This document shows positions 9,464 through 18,432 of a DNA stretch of 64,000 nucleotides, piece after piece. The notes under the pieces were generated by a model. That model saw only the letters and a list, made by a program, of their open reading frames with translations, was not told where the DNA came from and searched no databases. Source of the DNA: Arcobacter aquimarinus. Its GTDB lineage: Bacteria; Campylobacterota; Campylobacteria; Campylobacterales; Arcobacteraceae. Location: positions 124,001-188,000 of the forward strand of contig NZ_CP030944.1 of NCBI RefSeq assembly GCF_013177635.1. The letters run 5' to 3'. A program made the translations under genes and the position numbers. The stretch's first letter is position 1; each line of letters begins with the position of its first letter.

Positions 9464-10333
9464 TTGACAAATAGTGCAAAAGGTATTGCCTTAACATCAA
9501 CTGGTATATTAATAATGAGTTTAGAATCATTATTTATAAAGTTTACAAACATATCATCTTTTCTTTTTTCATTTTATATTGGAATATTTATGTTTGCTTC
9601 AATGGCTTCAACATTTTTATTTAAAGATTTTGATTATTTAAAAAAGGCTTTGAAAACATCTTTTCCATTTTTATTAATTTGTTCAACATTTATGGCTGTA
9701 TCAAATATATTTTTTATAACGGCTGTAAAAACAACAACTGTTGCAAATGTAGTTATTATTTTTAGTACTTCTGCACTTTTTTCTGCGTTAATTGGATATT
9801 TGATTTACAAAGAAAAAGTGAATAAAAACATCTATTATGCATCTTTTTTTATGTTTGTAGGATTATTTATAATATTTAACGATAAGTTAGAAATAGGAAG
9901 TGTAGAAGGTAATATATTTGCTTTATTATGTACTTTACTTTTTTCTGTTTCATTTGTTTTATTATCAAAATATAAAGATATGAATAGAGTGGTTTTAACA
10001 GCATTTAGTGGAGCTATTTTAAGTATCATTGCATATTTTTTCTGTGATGAATTAGCAATTGATTTTAAAACATTGATGATAGTAATGATTATGGGATTGT
10101 TAATAAGTCCAATTTCAAGAGTTTTATTAGGAACAGGTGCGAAATATATAAATGCTAGTGAAGTTAGTCTTTTGATGTTAATAGAGACAATAATGGCACC
10201 TATTTGGGTTTGGATATTTTTGGCTGAAGTTCCAAGTTCTTATACATTTATTGGAGGATTTATAATTATTTTAACTTTAATAATAAACTCTTTATATACT
10301 TTAAAACAAGAGAGAAAAAATCTCTCCTTATAG
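9464..10333 (+). CDS. EamA/DMT-family membrane transporter
   Basis: A multi-helix integral membrane protein with two repeated EamA halves (about ten helices), typical of drug/metabolite exporters; helix one is GILIMSLESLFIKF and the second half ends with a conserved FIGGFIIILTLI helix. I place the start at the TTG at 9464 (TNSAKGIALTSTG), because AGGA at 9454-9457 is correctly spaced. An upstream in-frame ATG at 9416 would add an extra hydrophobic segment and lacks a ribosome site. Substrate unknown. Divergent from the peroxiredoxin gene across a gap of about 213 bases. Confidence 0.85.
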   Translation: MTNSAKGIALTSTGILIMSLESLFIKFTNISSFLFSFYIGIFMFASMASTFLFKDFDYLKKALKTSFPFLLICSTFMAVSNIFFITAVKTTTVANVVIIFSTSALFSALIGYLIYKEKVNKNIYYASFFMFVGLFIIFNDKLEIGSVEGNIFALLCTLLFSVSFVLLSKYKDMNRVVLTAFSGAILSIIAYFFCDELAIDFKTLMIVMIMGLLISPISRVLLGTGAKYINASEVSLLMLIETIMAPIWVWIFLAEVPSSYTFIGGFIIILTLIINSLYTLKQERKNLSL

Positions 10334-10338
10334 TTTTA

Positions 10339-10755
10339 TTATCTTCTATCAAAACTAAATCTTCCCGCTCCAATGAACATTAAAGAAATAGAAGTTAAAA
10401 GATAAATCAAAGCAAGTTCAATAACAGGACCACCTGTCTTACCAAGAGTAAACAAGTCATTTCCATGTGCTAAAAATATAGCAAATACCATTGTTAGTGC
10501 AAAAAAGAAAGAAGAAACTCTAGTATATAAACCTATGATTATCAAAATTGGGAAAACAATTTCACCTAAATACACACCATAAGCTAGAAATTCAGGAAAT
10601 CCAGCTTTTACAACTAAACCTTTAATTCCAGCTATTCCATTTATTAGTTTGTGGTAACCATGAAATAACATAAGTGTAGCAATACTTACTCTTAGTATTA
10701 GTTTTCCAATATCTTCATTTAAAATGCGAGATAATAGATATTCAAAATTTCTCAT
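10339..10755 (-). CDS. DoxX-family membrane protein
   Basis: A 138-residue protein with four predicted helices: LILRVSIATLMLFHGYHKL, LAYGVYLGEIVFPILIIIG, SSFFFALTMVFAIFLA and IELALIYLLTSISLMFIGAG. The GRFSFDRR tail is typical of DoxX/YphA proteins, some of which act with thiol or thiosulfate redox systems; no specific role can be read here. It ends 5 bases after the convergent EamA gene and faces the alcohol dehydrogenase promoter. Confidence 0.85.
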   Translation of the reverse strand: MRNFEYLLSRILNEDIGKLILRVSIATLMLFHGYHKLINGIAGIKGLVVKAGFPEFLAYGVYLGEIVFPILIIIGLYTRVSSFFFALTMVFAIFLAHGNDLFTLGKTGGPVIELALIYLLTSISLMFIGAGRFSFDRR

Positions 10756-10806
10756 AATAATCCTTTATATTTTTTCAGATTGTAACTTTTTTATTATTAA
10801 ATTAAC

Positions 10807-10818
10807 TACTAATTAGTA
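10807..10818. promoter_or_regulatory. Perfect palindrome in the doxX/adh divergent gap (possible operator)
   Basis: TACTAATTAGTA, a 12-base perfect palindrome lying 42 bases ahead of a TATAAT box. Its position between two divergent genes fits a repressor or activator site; no binding protein can be named. Confidence 0.35.
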
Positions 10819-10859
10819 TTAAAATATATATTCATTGCAATCATTTAGAAATAATAATC

Positions 10860-10865
10860 TATAAT
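10860..10865 (+). promoter_or_regulatory. -10 element for the iron alcohol dehydrogenase
   Basis: A consensus TATAAT at 10860-10865, followed by AAGGA at 10885-10889 and a GTG start at 10896. A recognisable -35 is not obvious, which is common in Campylobacterota. Confidence 0.55.
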
Positions 10866-10895
10866 AATTAATAAATATCAAAAAAAGGATTTATC

Positions 10896-12029
10896 GTGAA
10901 ATATACATATTTTAATCCAACAGCTGTTGAGTTCGGAGAGGGAAAAATAGAGTCAATAGTTAATTATATTGATAAAAATCAAAAAATTTTAGTTGTTTAT
11001 GGTGGAGGAAGTATCAAAAGAAATGGAGTTTTTGAACAAGTTTCAAAAGTTTTAGAAGATTATACTTGGTTTGAGTTTAGTGGAGTTGAGCCAAATCCAT
11101 CGGTTGAAACACTAAATAAAGCAGTTGAATTTATAAAAGAGAATAAAATAGATTTTGTTTTAGCAGTTGGTGGTGGTTCGGTTATTGATGGAAGTAAATA
11201 TATAGTTGCAGCATCTGTTTATGAAGGTGATGGATGGGATTTTTTAGAAGGAAAAACTATAGAAAAAGCTCTTCCTTTAGGTGCTATTTTAACACTTCCT
11301 GCAACAGGGAGTGAATCAAATCCTACGGCTGTAATCTCAAAATATTCAACTAATGAAAAAAGATATTTTGCTTCACCTTTGGTTTTTCCAAAGTTTGCTG
11401 TTTTAGATTCAACAGTTATGAATAGTTTAGATGATAGACAATTAGCAAATGGTTTAGTTGATGCTTTTGTTCATACTTGTGAACAATATTTAACATATCC
11501 TAATAGCTCTCTTTTACATGATGGTTATGCACAAACTATTTTAAAAGGCTTACACACTTTAGCACAAGATTGGCAAAACAGAAGAACAGCTTTATGGCAA
11601 GAAAATCTTATGCTTTTAGCAAATCAGGCATTAAATGGATTTATAGGTTCAGGAGTTCCACAAGATTGGGCAACGCATATGATAGGACATGAGCTTACAG
11701 CATTTTATGGACTTGACCATGCAAGAAGTTTAGCAGTTGTTCAACCACATCTTTTAAGAGTTATGATAAAAGATAAACAAGAAAAATTAGTTCAAATGGG
11801 TAAAGAAGTTTTTGATATGCCACATAACTATGAAATGGTAATAGAAGCAATAGAATATATGTACCATAGTATAGGAGTTTCAACAAAACTAAAAGATTAC
11901 AATATCGATGATAAAGTAGTTGAAAATGTAACAAAAGCTTTAGAAAAACATGGAATGAGCAAAATAGGAGAAAGAGGAACTATCACTTTAGAAAAAGTGG
12001 CTCAAATTTTAGAATTATCAATGAAGTAG
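10896..12029 (+). CDS. Iron-containing alcohol dehydrogenase, YqhD/butanol dehydrogenase-like
   Basis: An NAD(P)H-dependent group III alcohol/aldehyde dehydrogenase of 377 residues. The nucleotide-binding N-terminal part contains VYGGGSIKRNGVF and LAVGGGSVIDGSKY. The C-terminal helical domain holds the metal ligands in GLVDAFVHTCEQ, THMIGHELTAFYG and GLDHARSLAVVQPH. It probably reduces aldehydes. The GTG start with AAGGA 7 bases upstream is preferred. It ends convergently with the sensor kinase and shares a hairpin with it. Confidence 0.93.
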   Translation: MKYTYFNPTAVEFGEGKIESIVNYIDKNQKILVVYGGGSIKRNGVFEQVSKVLEDYTWFEFSGVEPNPSVETLNKAVEFIKENKIDFVLAVGGGSVIDGSKYIVAASVYEGDGWDFLEGKTIEKALPLGAILTLPATGSESNPTAVISKYSTNEKRYFASPLVFPKFAVLDSTVMNSLDDRQLANGLVDAFVHTCEQYLTYPNSSLLHDGYAQTILKGLHTLAQDWQNRRTALWQENLMLLANQALNGFIGSGVPQDWATHMIGHELTAFYGLDHARSLAVVQPHLLRVMIKDKQEKLVQMGKEVFDMPHNYEMVIEAIEYMYHSIGVSTKLKDYNIDDKVVENVTKALEKHGMSKIGERGTITLEKVAQILELSMK

Positions 12030-12044
12030 TTTTAAGCTACTTCA
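12021..12044. terminator. Convergent hairpin over both stop codons
   Basis: ATGAAGTAG at 12021-12029 and CTACTTCAT at 12036-12044 form a 9-base stem containing the adh stop codon and the stop of the facing kinase gene, followed by TTTTCT on the + strand. Confidence 0.7.
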
Positions 12045-14599
12045 TTTTCTAAAGGAATAGAAATAGTAAAAATAGCTCCTTTATGGCTATTTTTATCAAA
12101 TTCAAAACTTGTATTTGAAGCTTTTAAAGAACTTTTTAGATGTTTTTCTACTAAAAGTTTACTCATATAAAGACCAATTCCTGTTCCATTAAATTGATGT
12201 TTAGTTGTAAAATATGGTTCAAATATTTTATCTATAATATTTTCATCAATTCCATTTGCATTATCTTTTACTTCAATAACAATATTATTATCTTGTTTTT
12301 GTGCATTTATTAAAATAATTCTATCTTCATCAGGTTTTTTTGATAGTTTTAAAGCATCTTTAGAATTTACTAAAATATTCATTAGAACTTGGACAAGTTC
12401 ATTTTCTAGTGATAAAAAGTTAATATCTTCTACTTTTTTTATAACTTTTATATTATGAGTATTAAAAGAGGGAGAAACTAAATCAAGAGTTCTGTTTATT
12501 AGTTCTTTTAGATTTATTTTATTTATAGTTTTTTCTTCACTAAAAAAGTTTCTAAAATCATCAATTGTATTTGAAAGATAAGTTGTTGATTGTTTTATAT
12601 GTTTTATTGATTGAAAAAACTCTTCATCACTTAATTGTTCTAACTCTTTTTTTATTTCTATTCCTGAAGCACAAACGCTTATTGTTGAAAGTGGTTGTCT
12701 CCATTGATGAGCTATATTTTCAAGCATTTCACCCATTGAAGCCATTCTTGATTGTTGGATTAAAATCCTATTTTTTTCTTCATTTTTATTTATTTCAATA
12801 GCCACTTTTTCCAAAAGTTCTTTATTGAGTTTTTTTAATAAGTATTCTCTATAAATTAAAACAAAAATTACAATAAAAATAAGTAAAACAACCAAAACTT
12901 TGTTTAAAAAAGTATAGTTAACCTCTTTTTGAAGATTAATTGAAATCCATTTATTTATGATTTCTTGTTTTTGTTGTTCACTTATATTTGAAATAGCTTT
13001 ATTTAAAATGGTTAAAAGTGTTAAATCATCATTTCTAACAGCAATTCCTAGTTTAAAAGTTTCATCAAATTTGGCACTAATTTTTAATTGTCCAATATAA
13101 TTATTTTGTATTTGGTAACCAACAGTTAGTAAACTTCCTATAAATCCATAAACTTTTTCTTTTTCTACTAAGCTAAGTCCTTCTTGTACATTTTGAACAT
13201 CTATAAAATTTATATCAGGAAATTTGATTTTTAATAGTTCAGCATAAGCATAATCTTTTACAATTGCTAGTTTTTTATTTCTTACATGGCTTAGGTCATT
13301 TATAAATGGTGTATCTATTTTTGAGGCTAAAACTAACGGTATATCCAAATAAGATTTTGTAAAATTAAGATAAGTTTCTCTTTGTGGAGTTGGCATAAGT
13401 AAAGAGAAGATATCACACTCTTTATTTTTTCCCTTTTCCATAGATTCACTCCAAGTTTTTGTAGGAACTAAAGAAATAGGAATTTGAATGTTTTCTTGGA
13501 TGATTTTTAAATAATCAGCAGAAATACCAATATGTTTACCATTTTCAATTTTTTCAAGAGGCATCCAATTTGGGTCAACACAAACACTAATTTTTTCTTT
13601 TTTATTTAGATATAATTTTTCTTCATTTGAAAGATATATAGTATTATTAAGATGGTCTGTGTAGATTAAATCATCAACATCAATATGATTTTCAAGTAAT
13701 CCCATAACTCTATAAGTATTGATGATTAAATTTATTCTTTCAGGAGTAATTGTTCCAATTTTTCCATGTTTATCATAAACTAATTTTTTCATCTCATTAG
13801 CTTCATATATTAAACTTTTTAAGGTTTTATTTTGAGGGTTATATTTTTCATAAATTAATTTTGCAACTTCATCAATATTTTCAAAAGCATATTCCCAACC
13901 TCTAATAGTTGCACTATAAAAATCTTTTACTAACTTAGGATTATTTAAAGCAAACTCTTTTGACGTGAAAATAATTCCTTCGTAAAAATCAAAACCATAA
14001 TCTTTAGGTGCAAATATTTTACTTTTATAACCTTTTTCTTTGAGTATAAAAGGTTCATTTGTAATATATGCAAGCATTAAATCAGTGTTTCTATTTATTA
14101 AGTTATCAACATTGAAACTATGCTCTTGTACTTTTAAATCATCAATTCTTACACCTTTACTATTTAACATTGATTTAAAAGTTGCAAATTTTTGCTGTTC
14201 TTGTGTAATCATCAAAGATTTGTTTTTCATATCTTCAACATAGTTTATATTTGAGTTTTCTAGGGCAAGTAAAATTAAAGGAGAAGATTGAAAAATAGAA
14301 CCTAATAAAACAATATCTTTTCCATTTGATTTATCAACTATCAAAGAGCTTGAACTTGTCCCAAAATCTGCATTTTTATTTAGAACTTCTTCAATAATAT
14401 TCATTGAAAGGTCATATTTTTTTAGTTCAACTTCAAGACCAATATCCTTATAAAAGCCTTTTTCGACAGCAACATAAAATCCTGCAAATTGAAATTGGTC
14501 AAGCCACATCAGTTGAATGGAAGTTTTTCTTAAAGGTTCTGCTTTTAGTGAAAAAAGAAAAAGAAAGAAAACAGAAATTGTAATTAATAATTTTTTTAT
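12032..14599 (-). CDS. Sensor histidine kinase with NMT1/THI5-like and PBPb-type solute-binding sensor domains
   Basis: Counting from the ATG at 14509: an NMT1/THI5-like domain (about 1-270, opening WLDQFQFAGFYVAVEKGFYKD), a second solute-binding domain of family-3 type (about 295-510), one membrane helix (about 525-545), a phospho-acceptor region with His601 in IAHQWRQPLS, and a HATPase domain (GTGIGLYMSKLL). The two binding domains should be periplasmic, yet the protein from 14509 has no signal peptide. The frame stays open upstream and encodes one (IKKLLITISVFFLFLFSLKA), but between the in-frame stop at 14633-14635 and 14509 there is no ATG, GTG or TTG. I suggest initiation near 14599 at an ATA behind AAAGG. 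No partner response regulator is adjacent. Confidence 0.83.
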   Translation of the reverse strand: MKKLLITISVFFLFLFSLKAEPLRKTSIQLMWLDQFQFAGFYVAVEKGFYKDIGLEVELKKYDLSMNIIEEVLNKNADFGTSSSSLIVDKSNGKDIVLLGSIFQSSPLILLALENSNINYVEDMKNKSLMITQEQQKFATFKSMLNSKGVRIDDLKVQEHSFNVDNLINRNTDLMLAYITNEPFILKEKGYKSKIFAPKDYGFDFYEGIIFTSKEFALNNPKLVKDFYSATIRGWEYAFENIDEVAKLIYEKYNPQNKTLKSLIYEANEMKKLVYDKHGKIGTITPERINLIINTYRVMGLLENHIDVDDLIYTDHLNNTIYLSNEEKLYLNKKEKISVCVDPNWMPLEKIENGKHIGISADYLKIIQENIQIPISLVPTKTWSESMEKGKNKECDIFSLLMPTPQRETYLNFTKSYLDIPLVLASKIDTPFINDLSHVRNKKLAIVKDYAYAELLKIKFPDINFIDVQNVQEGLSLVEKEKVYGFIGSLLTVGYQIQNNYIGQLKISAKFDETFKLGIAVRNDDLTLLTILNKAISNISEQQKQEIINKWISINLQKEVNYTFLNKVLVVLLIFIVIFVLIYREYLLKKLNKELLEKVAIEINKNEEKNRILIQQSRMASMGEMLENIAHQWRQPLSTISVCASGIEIKKELEQLSDEEFFQSIKHIKQSTTYLSNTIDDFRNFFSEEKTINKINLKELINRTLDLVSPSFNTHNIKVIKKVEDINFLSLENELVQVLMNILVNSKDALKLSKKPDEDRIILINAQKQDNNIVIEVKDNANGIDENIIDKIFEPYFTTKHQFNGTGIGLYMSKLLVEKHLKSSLKASNTSFEFDKNSHKGAIFTISIPLENEVA

Positions 14600-14680
14600 A
14601 AGATAACCTTTTAAATGCTTTTTAACGCAATATTATATCAAAGTAAGATAAAATATATTTAATTTATAAGAGGAAGATAT

Positions 14681-15178
14681 ATGTCTAAAGAAAAGAGTAT
14701 TAAAAGTAGTATATTAGAATATATTTATACTATTTCTAAGCAGCCAGTGTTATTAAAAGATTTATTAGTTGCTAATAGACAGCATAATGAAGGTATGCAT
14801 GTAGATCCAGCAAAACTAGGCTTTAGAATAAGATTAACAAGAGCATATTTTGTTTATATCTTGATTGTTTTAGCTATTTTAGTTCCAATTTCTCTTTTAA
14901 CTCATAAACCTTTAGCAAAAATTGACCCACATATTTCAATATTAGGTGCTATGATTATAACAGCAGCAATATTTATTGGGTTTAATTTTTTCAGAGATAA
15001 GATGAGAGATGTTATGACAAAAGAGCTTATCAAAAAAGGTTGGAAGTTACACTTTCCATTTTTTTCTTATGAAGAATATTCAAAGAAAATAGATAAAATT
15101 TTTGAAAATTCTATAAAAGATGAAATTTCAAAAAGAGATTTAGAAAAATATATTTTAGAAAAACTAACTAAAATTTAG
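14681..15178 (+). CDS. Membrane protein of unknown function (165 aa)
   Basis: Not recognised. A soluble N-terminal part of about 60 residues (ILEYIYTISKQPVLLKDLLVANRQ) is followed by two hydrophobic helices (about 61-78 and 88-107, with a short HKPLAKIDPH link) and a charged C-terminal part with Lys/Glu-rich helices. This hairpin topology places both ends on the same side, probably the cytoplasm. AGAGGAAG lies before the ATG. Convergent with dacA. Confidence 0.75.
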   Translation: MSKEKSIKSSILEYIYTISKQPVLLKDLLVANRQHNEGMHVDPAKLGFRIRLTRAYFVYILIVLAILVPISLLTHKPLAKIDPHISILGAMIITAAIFIGFNFFRDKMRDVMTKELIKKGWKLHFPFFSYEEYSKKIDKIFENSIKDEISKRDLEKYILEKLTKI

Positions 15179-15186
15179 TTAGTTTT
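15160..15186. terminator. Convergent palindromic terminator
   Basis: AAAACTAACTAAA (15160-15172) and TTTAGTTAGTTTT (15174-15186) are perfect 13-base complements separated by one base, covering the stop codons of both facing genes. Confidence 0.7.
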
Positions 15187-15997
15187 ACTTTTGTTTCATA
15201 ATTGTATCAAGAGCTAGTTTCGTATTTTCCCATCTATTTTGAGCATTTAACATAACAACTAAAATATCTTTTTTACCCTCTTTTGCTCTTGCAATTAAGC
15301 AAGGTCCTGCTTGATTTGTATAACCTGTTTTTACACCAACTATATATTTTTCTTTATCTAAAAGTTTGTTGCTAGTATGTATTTTATAAAGTTTTTTTGT
15401 ATTGATTGCTCTAAAAGAGTAAGAATTCATTTTTACAATTTTGTTAAAAGTTTTGTTTTTTATAGCATATTCTGTAAGTTTAAGTAAATCACTAGCAGTG
15501 CTTTTGTGATTTTTTGCATCAAATCCTGAAGGATTTTGGAAACTTGTATTTTTCATACCAAGTTTTTTTGCTTTTAGATTCATCATATTTACAAATTTTT
15601 GTCTGTTTCCATTTCCTAAATAAATGGCAATAGCATTAGCAGCATCATTTGCTGATTTGATTAAAGCTGCATTTACTAAATCTTTTAGGTAAAACTTTTC
15701 ACCGACTTTAAAATTCAAAATTGTAGGTTGAACTTTTTTCATTTCAGGAGTAATAGTTACAATACTATTCATCTTTCCACTTTCAATTGCAAGAATTGAA
15801 GTCATAATTTTTGTAAGACTCGCAGGGCTTATTTGTTGGTTTGCATCTTTACTAAAAATAAGTTTTTTAGTATTTAAATCTTTAACAATTATAGAATCTA
15901 AATCCTTTTGGATTTTTTGAAAGACTTTTGTTTCATTGTATGAAAATGCTAATGTTGGAATTAAAACTAGAAAGAGAAGTGAACTTAATAACTTCAT
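15185..15997 (-). CDS. dacA: D-alanyl-D-alanine carboxypeptidase (PBP5/6-like, class S11)
   Basis: Trims the terminal D-Ala of peptidoglycan stem peptides in the periplasm. A signal peptide (MKLLSSLLFLVLIPTLAFS) is followed by all three penicillin-binding motifs: S60-LTK, S115-AN and K223-TG. At 270 residues it ends soon after the catalytic domain and lacks the C-terminal beta domain and amphipathic membrane anchor of E. coli PBP5, so it may be free in the periplasm. It is also close to DacB/endopeptidase-type S11 enzymes, so exact specificity is uncertain. Confidence 0.9.
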   Translation of the reverse strand: MKLLSSLLFLVLIPTLAFSYNETKVFQKIQKDLDSIIVKDLNTKKLIFSKDANQQISPASLTKIMTSILAIESGKMNSIVTITPEMKKVQPTILNFKVGEKFYLKDLVNAALIKSANDAANAIAIYLGNGNRQKFVNMMNLKAKKLGMKNTSFQNPSGFDAKNHKSTASDLLKLTEYAIKNKTFNKIVKMNSYSFRAINTKKLYKIHTSNKLLDKEKYIVGVKTGYTNQAGPCLIARAKEGKKDILVVMLNAQNRWENTKLALDTIMKQK

Positions 15998-16086
15998 TGG
16001 TACCTACTATTTTGGGATGTGATTTATAAAAAAATCTTGGTTTGAATTATATAATAATTTACTCCTTTTTTATTAAAAAAAATAAA

Positions 16087-16836
16087 TTATTTATCATATA
16101 ATGCGCTTGCTTCTTTATTTCTTTGTTTTTTTAATTCCATATCTACATATTTTCCAATGATGTTTTGTTTAGTTTTTGAGGCTATTGTTATTTTTCTTTT
16201 TGTTGGTATATGTTGATATATAAAAAATTTAGCTTCATACATAGATAATCGTATAGAAGTTGCAACAGCATAAGAACTCATAATAAAATCATCTTTTGCA
16301 AGTTTATAAATATCATCAAAATACTCTTTTGTCCAAAGTTCAAAATTTACCTCACTTGAAAAAGCATCTTGAAAAACTATATCAAAAGAGTTTTCTTTTA
16401 GGGTTTTTATATATTTTCTAGCATCACCTATAAAGAGTTCTATTTTTATTTTTTCATCTTCGTATTTGTTGTTTTTTGCAATTGATTTTATAATGTGTTT
16501 TATATCTTCAAACTCTTTTGGAAACTCAAAATTTTCTAAAGACTTTACTAAGTTTCCATCAAGTTCTGGCGAATAAAAGTTTAGTTTTACGTCAAGATTA
16601 TTTTTGATTACATAATAAATAGTTGAAAAAGTGTTATATCCAATCCCGAAACAAATATCTAAAATAGTAAGCTCTTTTTTGTTTTGATGATAAGTAAAAG
16701 CTGGAATTATGTGTTTTGTAAGAGCTTCGTTTATAGCACCATCATCAGGATTGTGATAGTGCTGATTATATAGTTTTGAAAATAGGGTGTTTGAACCATC
16801 TTTTGTGGTAACCATTGAGTTTTGATTATCTTGCAA
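16087..16836 (-). CDS. mnmD: tRNA wobble-uridine methyltransferase MnmD (MnmC N-terminal domain type)
   Basis: A 249-residue SAM methyltransferase lacking the FAD oxidase half of E. coli MnmC. SAM motif I is ILDICFGIGYNTF; the family-specific block is FQDAFSSEVNFELWTKEYFDDI; the end of the domain contains MSSYAVATSIRLSMYEAKFF. The usual start for this group (TKDGSNTLFSKLYNQHYHN) is present. It would methylate the 5-aminomethyl group on tRNA wobble U. It is the third gene in a luxS operon, 9 bases after the preceding gene. I am confident of the family; the stand-alone name MnmD is inferred from the missing C-terminal domain. Confidence 0.85.
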   Translation of the reverse strand: MQDNQNSMVTTKDGSNTLFSKLYNQHYHNPDDGAINEALTKHIIPAFTYHQNKKELTILDICFGIGYNTFSTIYYVIKNNLDVKLNFYSPELDGNLVKSLENFEFPKEFEDIKHIIKSIAKNNKYEDEKIKIELFIGDARKYIKTLKENSFDIVFQDAFSSEVNFELWTKEYFDDIYKLAKDDFIMSSYAVATSIRLSMYEAKFFIYQHIPTKRKITIASKTKQNIIGKYVDMELKKQRNKEASALYDK

Positions 16837-16845
16837 TTTTATTCT

Positions 16846-17289
16846 TTATAGACCATTGTCCCAATGGTGCATTTTTTTTGCTGTAAAAATATGAAAATCA
16901 TCAAAAAGTTCGATACAGTTCGGTGCTTGAAATCCAATATTTTCTAAAAGTTCTAAAATCTCATATTTATTATCATTTGAGATTTTTTCAAGTATTATGA
17001 TATTTCCTGAGTTTTCCAAAGCTTTATACATTAGCTTTAAAATCATCTCTTGATTAGAACAATATGAGAGAATATCTCCTAAAACTACATATTCAAACTC
17101 TCTTGCTGTTGCTTTTAGTTTGGCAGAGTTTTCATCAATAAAAGGAATATATTTTATATTCCCATTATTTTGAACTTTTATCTCTTCAAGAGTGTTATTT
17201 ATAAGTTCCAAAGAGTTATTTATATGTAAAATAGCTATATTTGGATAATCAGTAAATAACTCTTTGAAAAGTGAAAGTTTTTTTTTCAC
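16846..17289 (-). CDS. Methyltransferase-like protein lacking the SAM-binding glycine motif (147 aa)
   Basis: Resembles the second half of a class I methyltransferase fold: EFEYVVLGDILSYCSNQEMILKLMYKALENSGNIIILEK corresponds to motif IV and the strand after it. The N-terminal part has an LHINNSLELINNTLEE segment but no GxGxG-type motif I. It is therefore either a degenerate methyltransferase or a partner of one. It sits between luxS (4-base gap) and mnmD (9-base gap) and is surely in the same operon. Function not assigned. Confidence 0.7.
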   Translation of the reverse strand: MKKKLSLFKELFTDYPNIAILHINNSLELINNTLEEIKVQNNGNIKYIPFIDENSAKLKATAREFEYVVLGDILSYCSNQEMILKLMYKALENSGNIIILEKISNDNKYEILELLENIGFQAPNCIELFDDFHIFTAKKMHHWDNGL

Positions 17290-17293
17290 TTTT

Positions 17294-17809
17294 TTAGTTA
17301 CCTAAAGCTTTTAATTTTTCTTCAGATAAATATAACTCTTCATTTGACATAACACCAATTTTAGAAGATAAGATATCACGTGCTATATCTTTTGCTTCAT
17401 CTAAAGAGTGCATTGCACATGTTCCACATTGGTAAATATTTAGTTCTGGAATATCATTTTGTTCTTTTACTTCAAGTACATCTTTCATAGCTTTTTCCCA
17501 AGCATTTGCTACTGTTGATTCATCAGGAGTTCCTATTAAACTCATATAAAAACCTGTTCTACAACCCATTGGTGAAACATCGATGATTTCAACTGTATCA
17601 GAGTTTAAATGATTTCTAATAAATCCTGCAAATAGATGTTCTAAAGTGTGGATACCTTTTTCACTTAACATCTTTTCATTTGGTACACAAAATCTTAAAT
17701 CAAATACTGTAATATTATCACCTTTTGGTGTTTTCATCTTTTTTGCTACTCGCACAGCAGGTGCTGGCATAATAGTGTGGTCAACTCTAAAACTATCTAA
17801 TAATGGCAT
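17294..17809 (-). CDS. luxS: S-ribosylhomocysteine lyase
   Basis: Cleaves S-ribosylhomocysteine to homocysteine and DPD, the autoinducer-2 precursor. The metal site H54-TLEH58 and C128 ([11 protein letters not shown]) and the catalytic C83 in [10 protein letters not shown] are all present; length (171) is normal. Homocysteine released here is the substrate of MetH encoded at 4992-8471. Two methyltransferase-fold genes follow closely. The start [14 protein letters not shown] is standard. Confidence 0.97.
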   Translation of the reverse strand: MPLLDSFRVDHTIMPAPAVRVAKKMKTPKGDNITVFDLRFCVPNEKMLSEKGIHTLEHLFAGFIRNHLNSDTVEIIDVSPMGCRTGFYMSLIGTPDESTVANAWEKAMKDVLEVKEQNDIPELNIYQCGTCAMHSLDEAKDIARDILSSKIGVMSNEELYLSEEKLKALGN

Positions 17810-17872
17810 AATAATTTCCTTAAAATTTATAAAAATAATGGAAAATTATAGCTAAAGAAAAGTAAAGGGGTA

Positions 17873-18268
17873 TTAAATCGTAGATTTATAATTTTCAAGT
17901 AGTTCTTTTAGATATTTAGTAGCTTTTACTTTTTGAAAATATGTAAACATAATAATAGGAATAATCCCTAAACCATAAGTAAAGGCAATAGCAAGGACAA
18001 TAAAAATAGTCAAAATCAAAGTATCTTGTAATTCTGCTGTGATGATGGCTTGTGATGTTTTCTCTTTTTTATTTGTTGAAGTTGTGATATTTAGTTTATA
18101 TCTTAGAAATGAACCTAATTGTAACTTTTCAATATCTAAACTATCTTTTTCTATTTTTATTTCATAATTTTTGTTTTTTAAAAACTGCTTTTTGAAAAAC
18201 TCAAATAGATTTGAATTTCCCTCTTTTAGATTTAAATTTTCGTGAAACTCCACATCAAACATACCCAT
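17873..18268 (-). CDS. Membrane protein of unknown function (131 aa)
   Basis: Not recognised. A hydrophilic N-terminal domain of about 90 residues (containing LQLGSFLRYKLNITTSTNKKEKTSQAI) is followed by one long or two short hydrophobic helices (TLILTIFIVLAIAFTYGLGI and IIMFTYFQ) and a short KATKYLKELLENYKS tail. It lies alone between luxS and the divergent ATPase gene. Confidence 0.65.
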   Translation of the reverse strand: MGMFDVEFHENLNLKEGNSNLFEFFKKQFLKNKNYEIKIEKDSLDIEKLQLGSFLRYKLNITTSTNKKEKTSQAIITAELQDTLILTIFIVLAIAFTYGLGIIPIIMFTYFQKVKATKYLKELLENYKSTI

Positions 18269-18432
18269 AAATAGCCTTTTTTATTTTGAGTATAACAAAA
18301 AAAGTGAAATGAATAAAATGTTATTTGTATATAAAATAATCTATTGTATAAAAAAGATAGGAATAAGAAAAAGAGAAAATAAATAATATTTTAACTAAGA
18401 TTAGTAATAAAATTATTTATAAAGAGTTTTTG

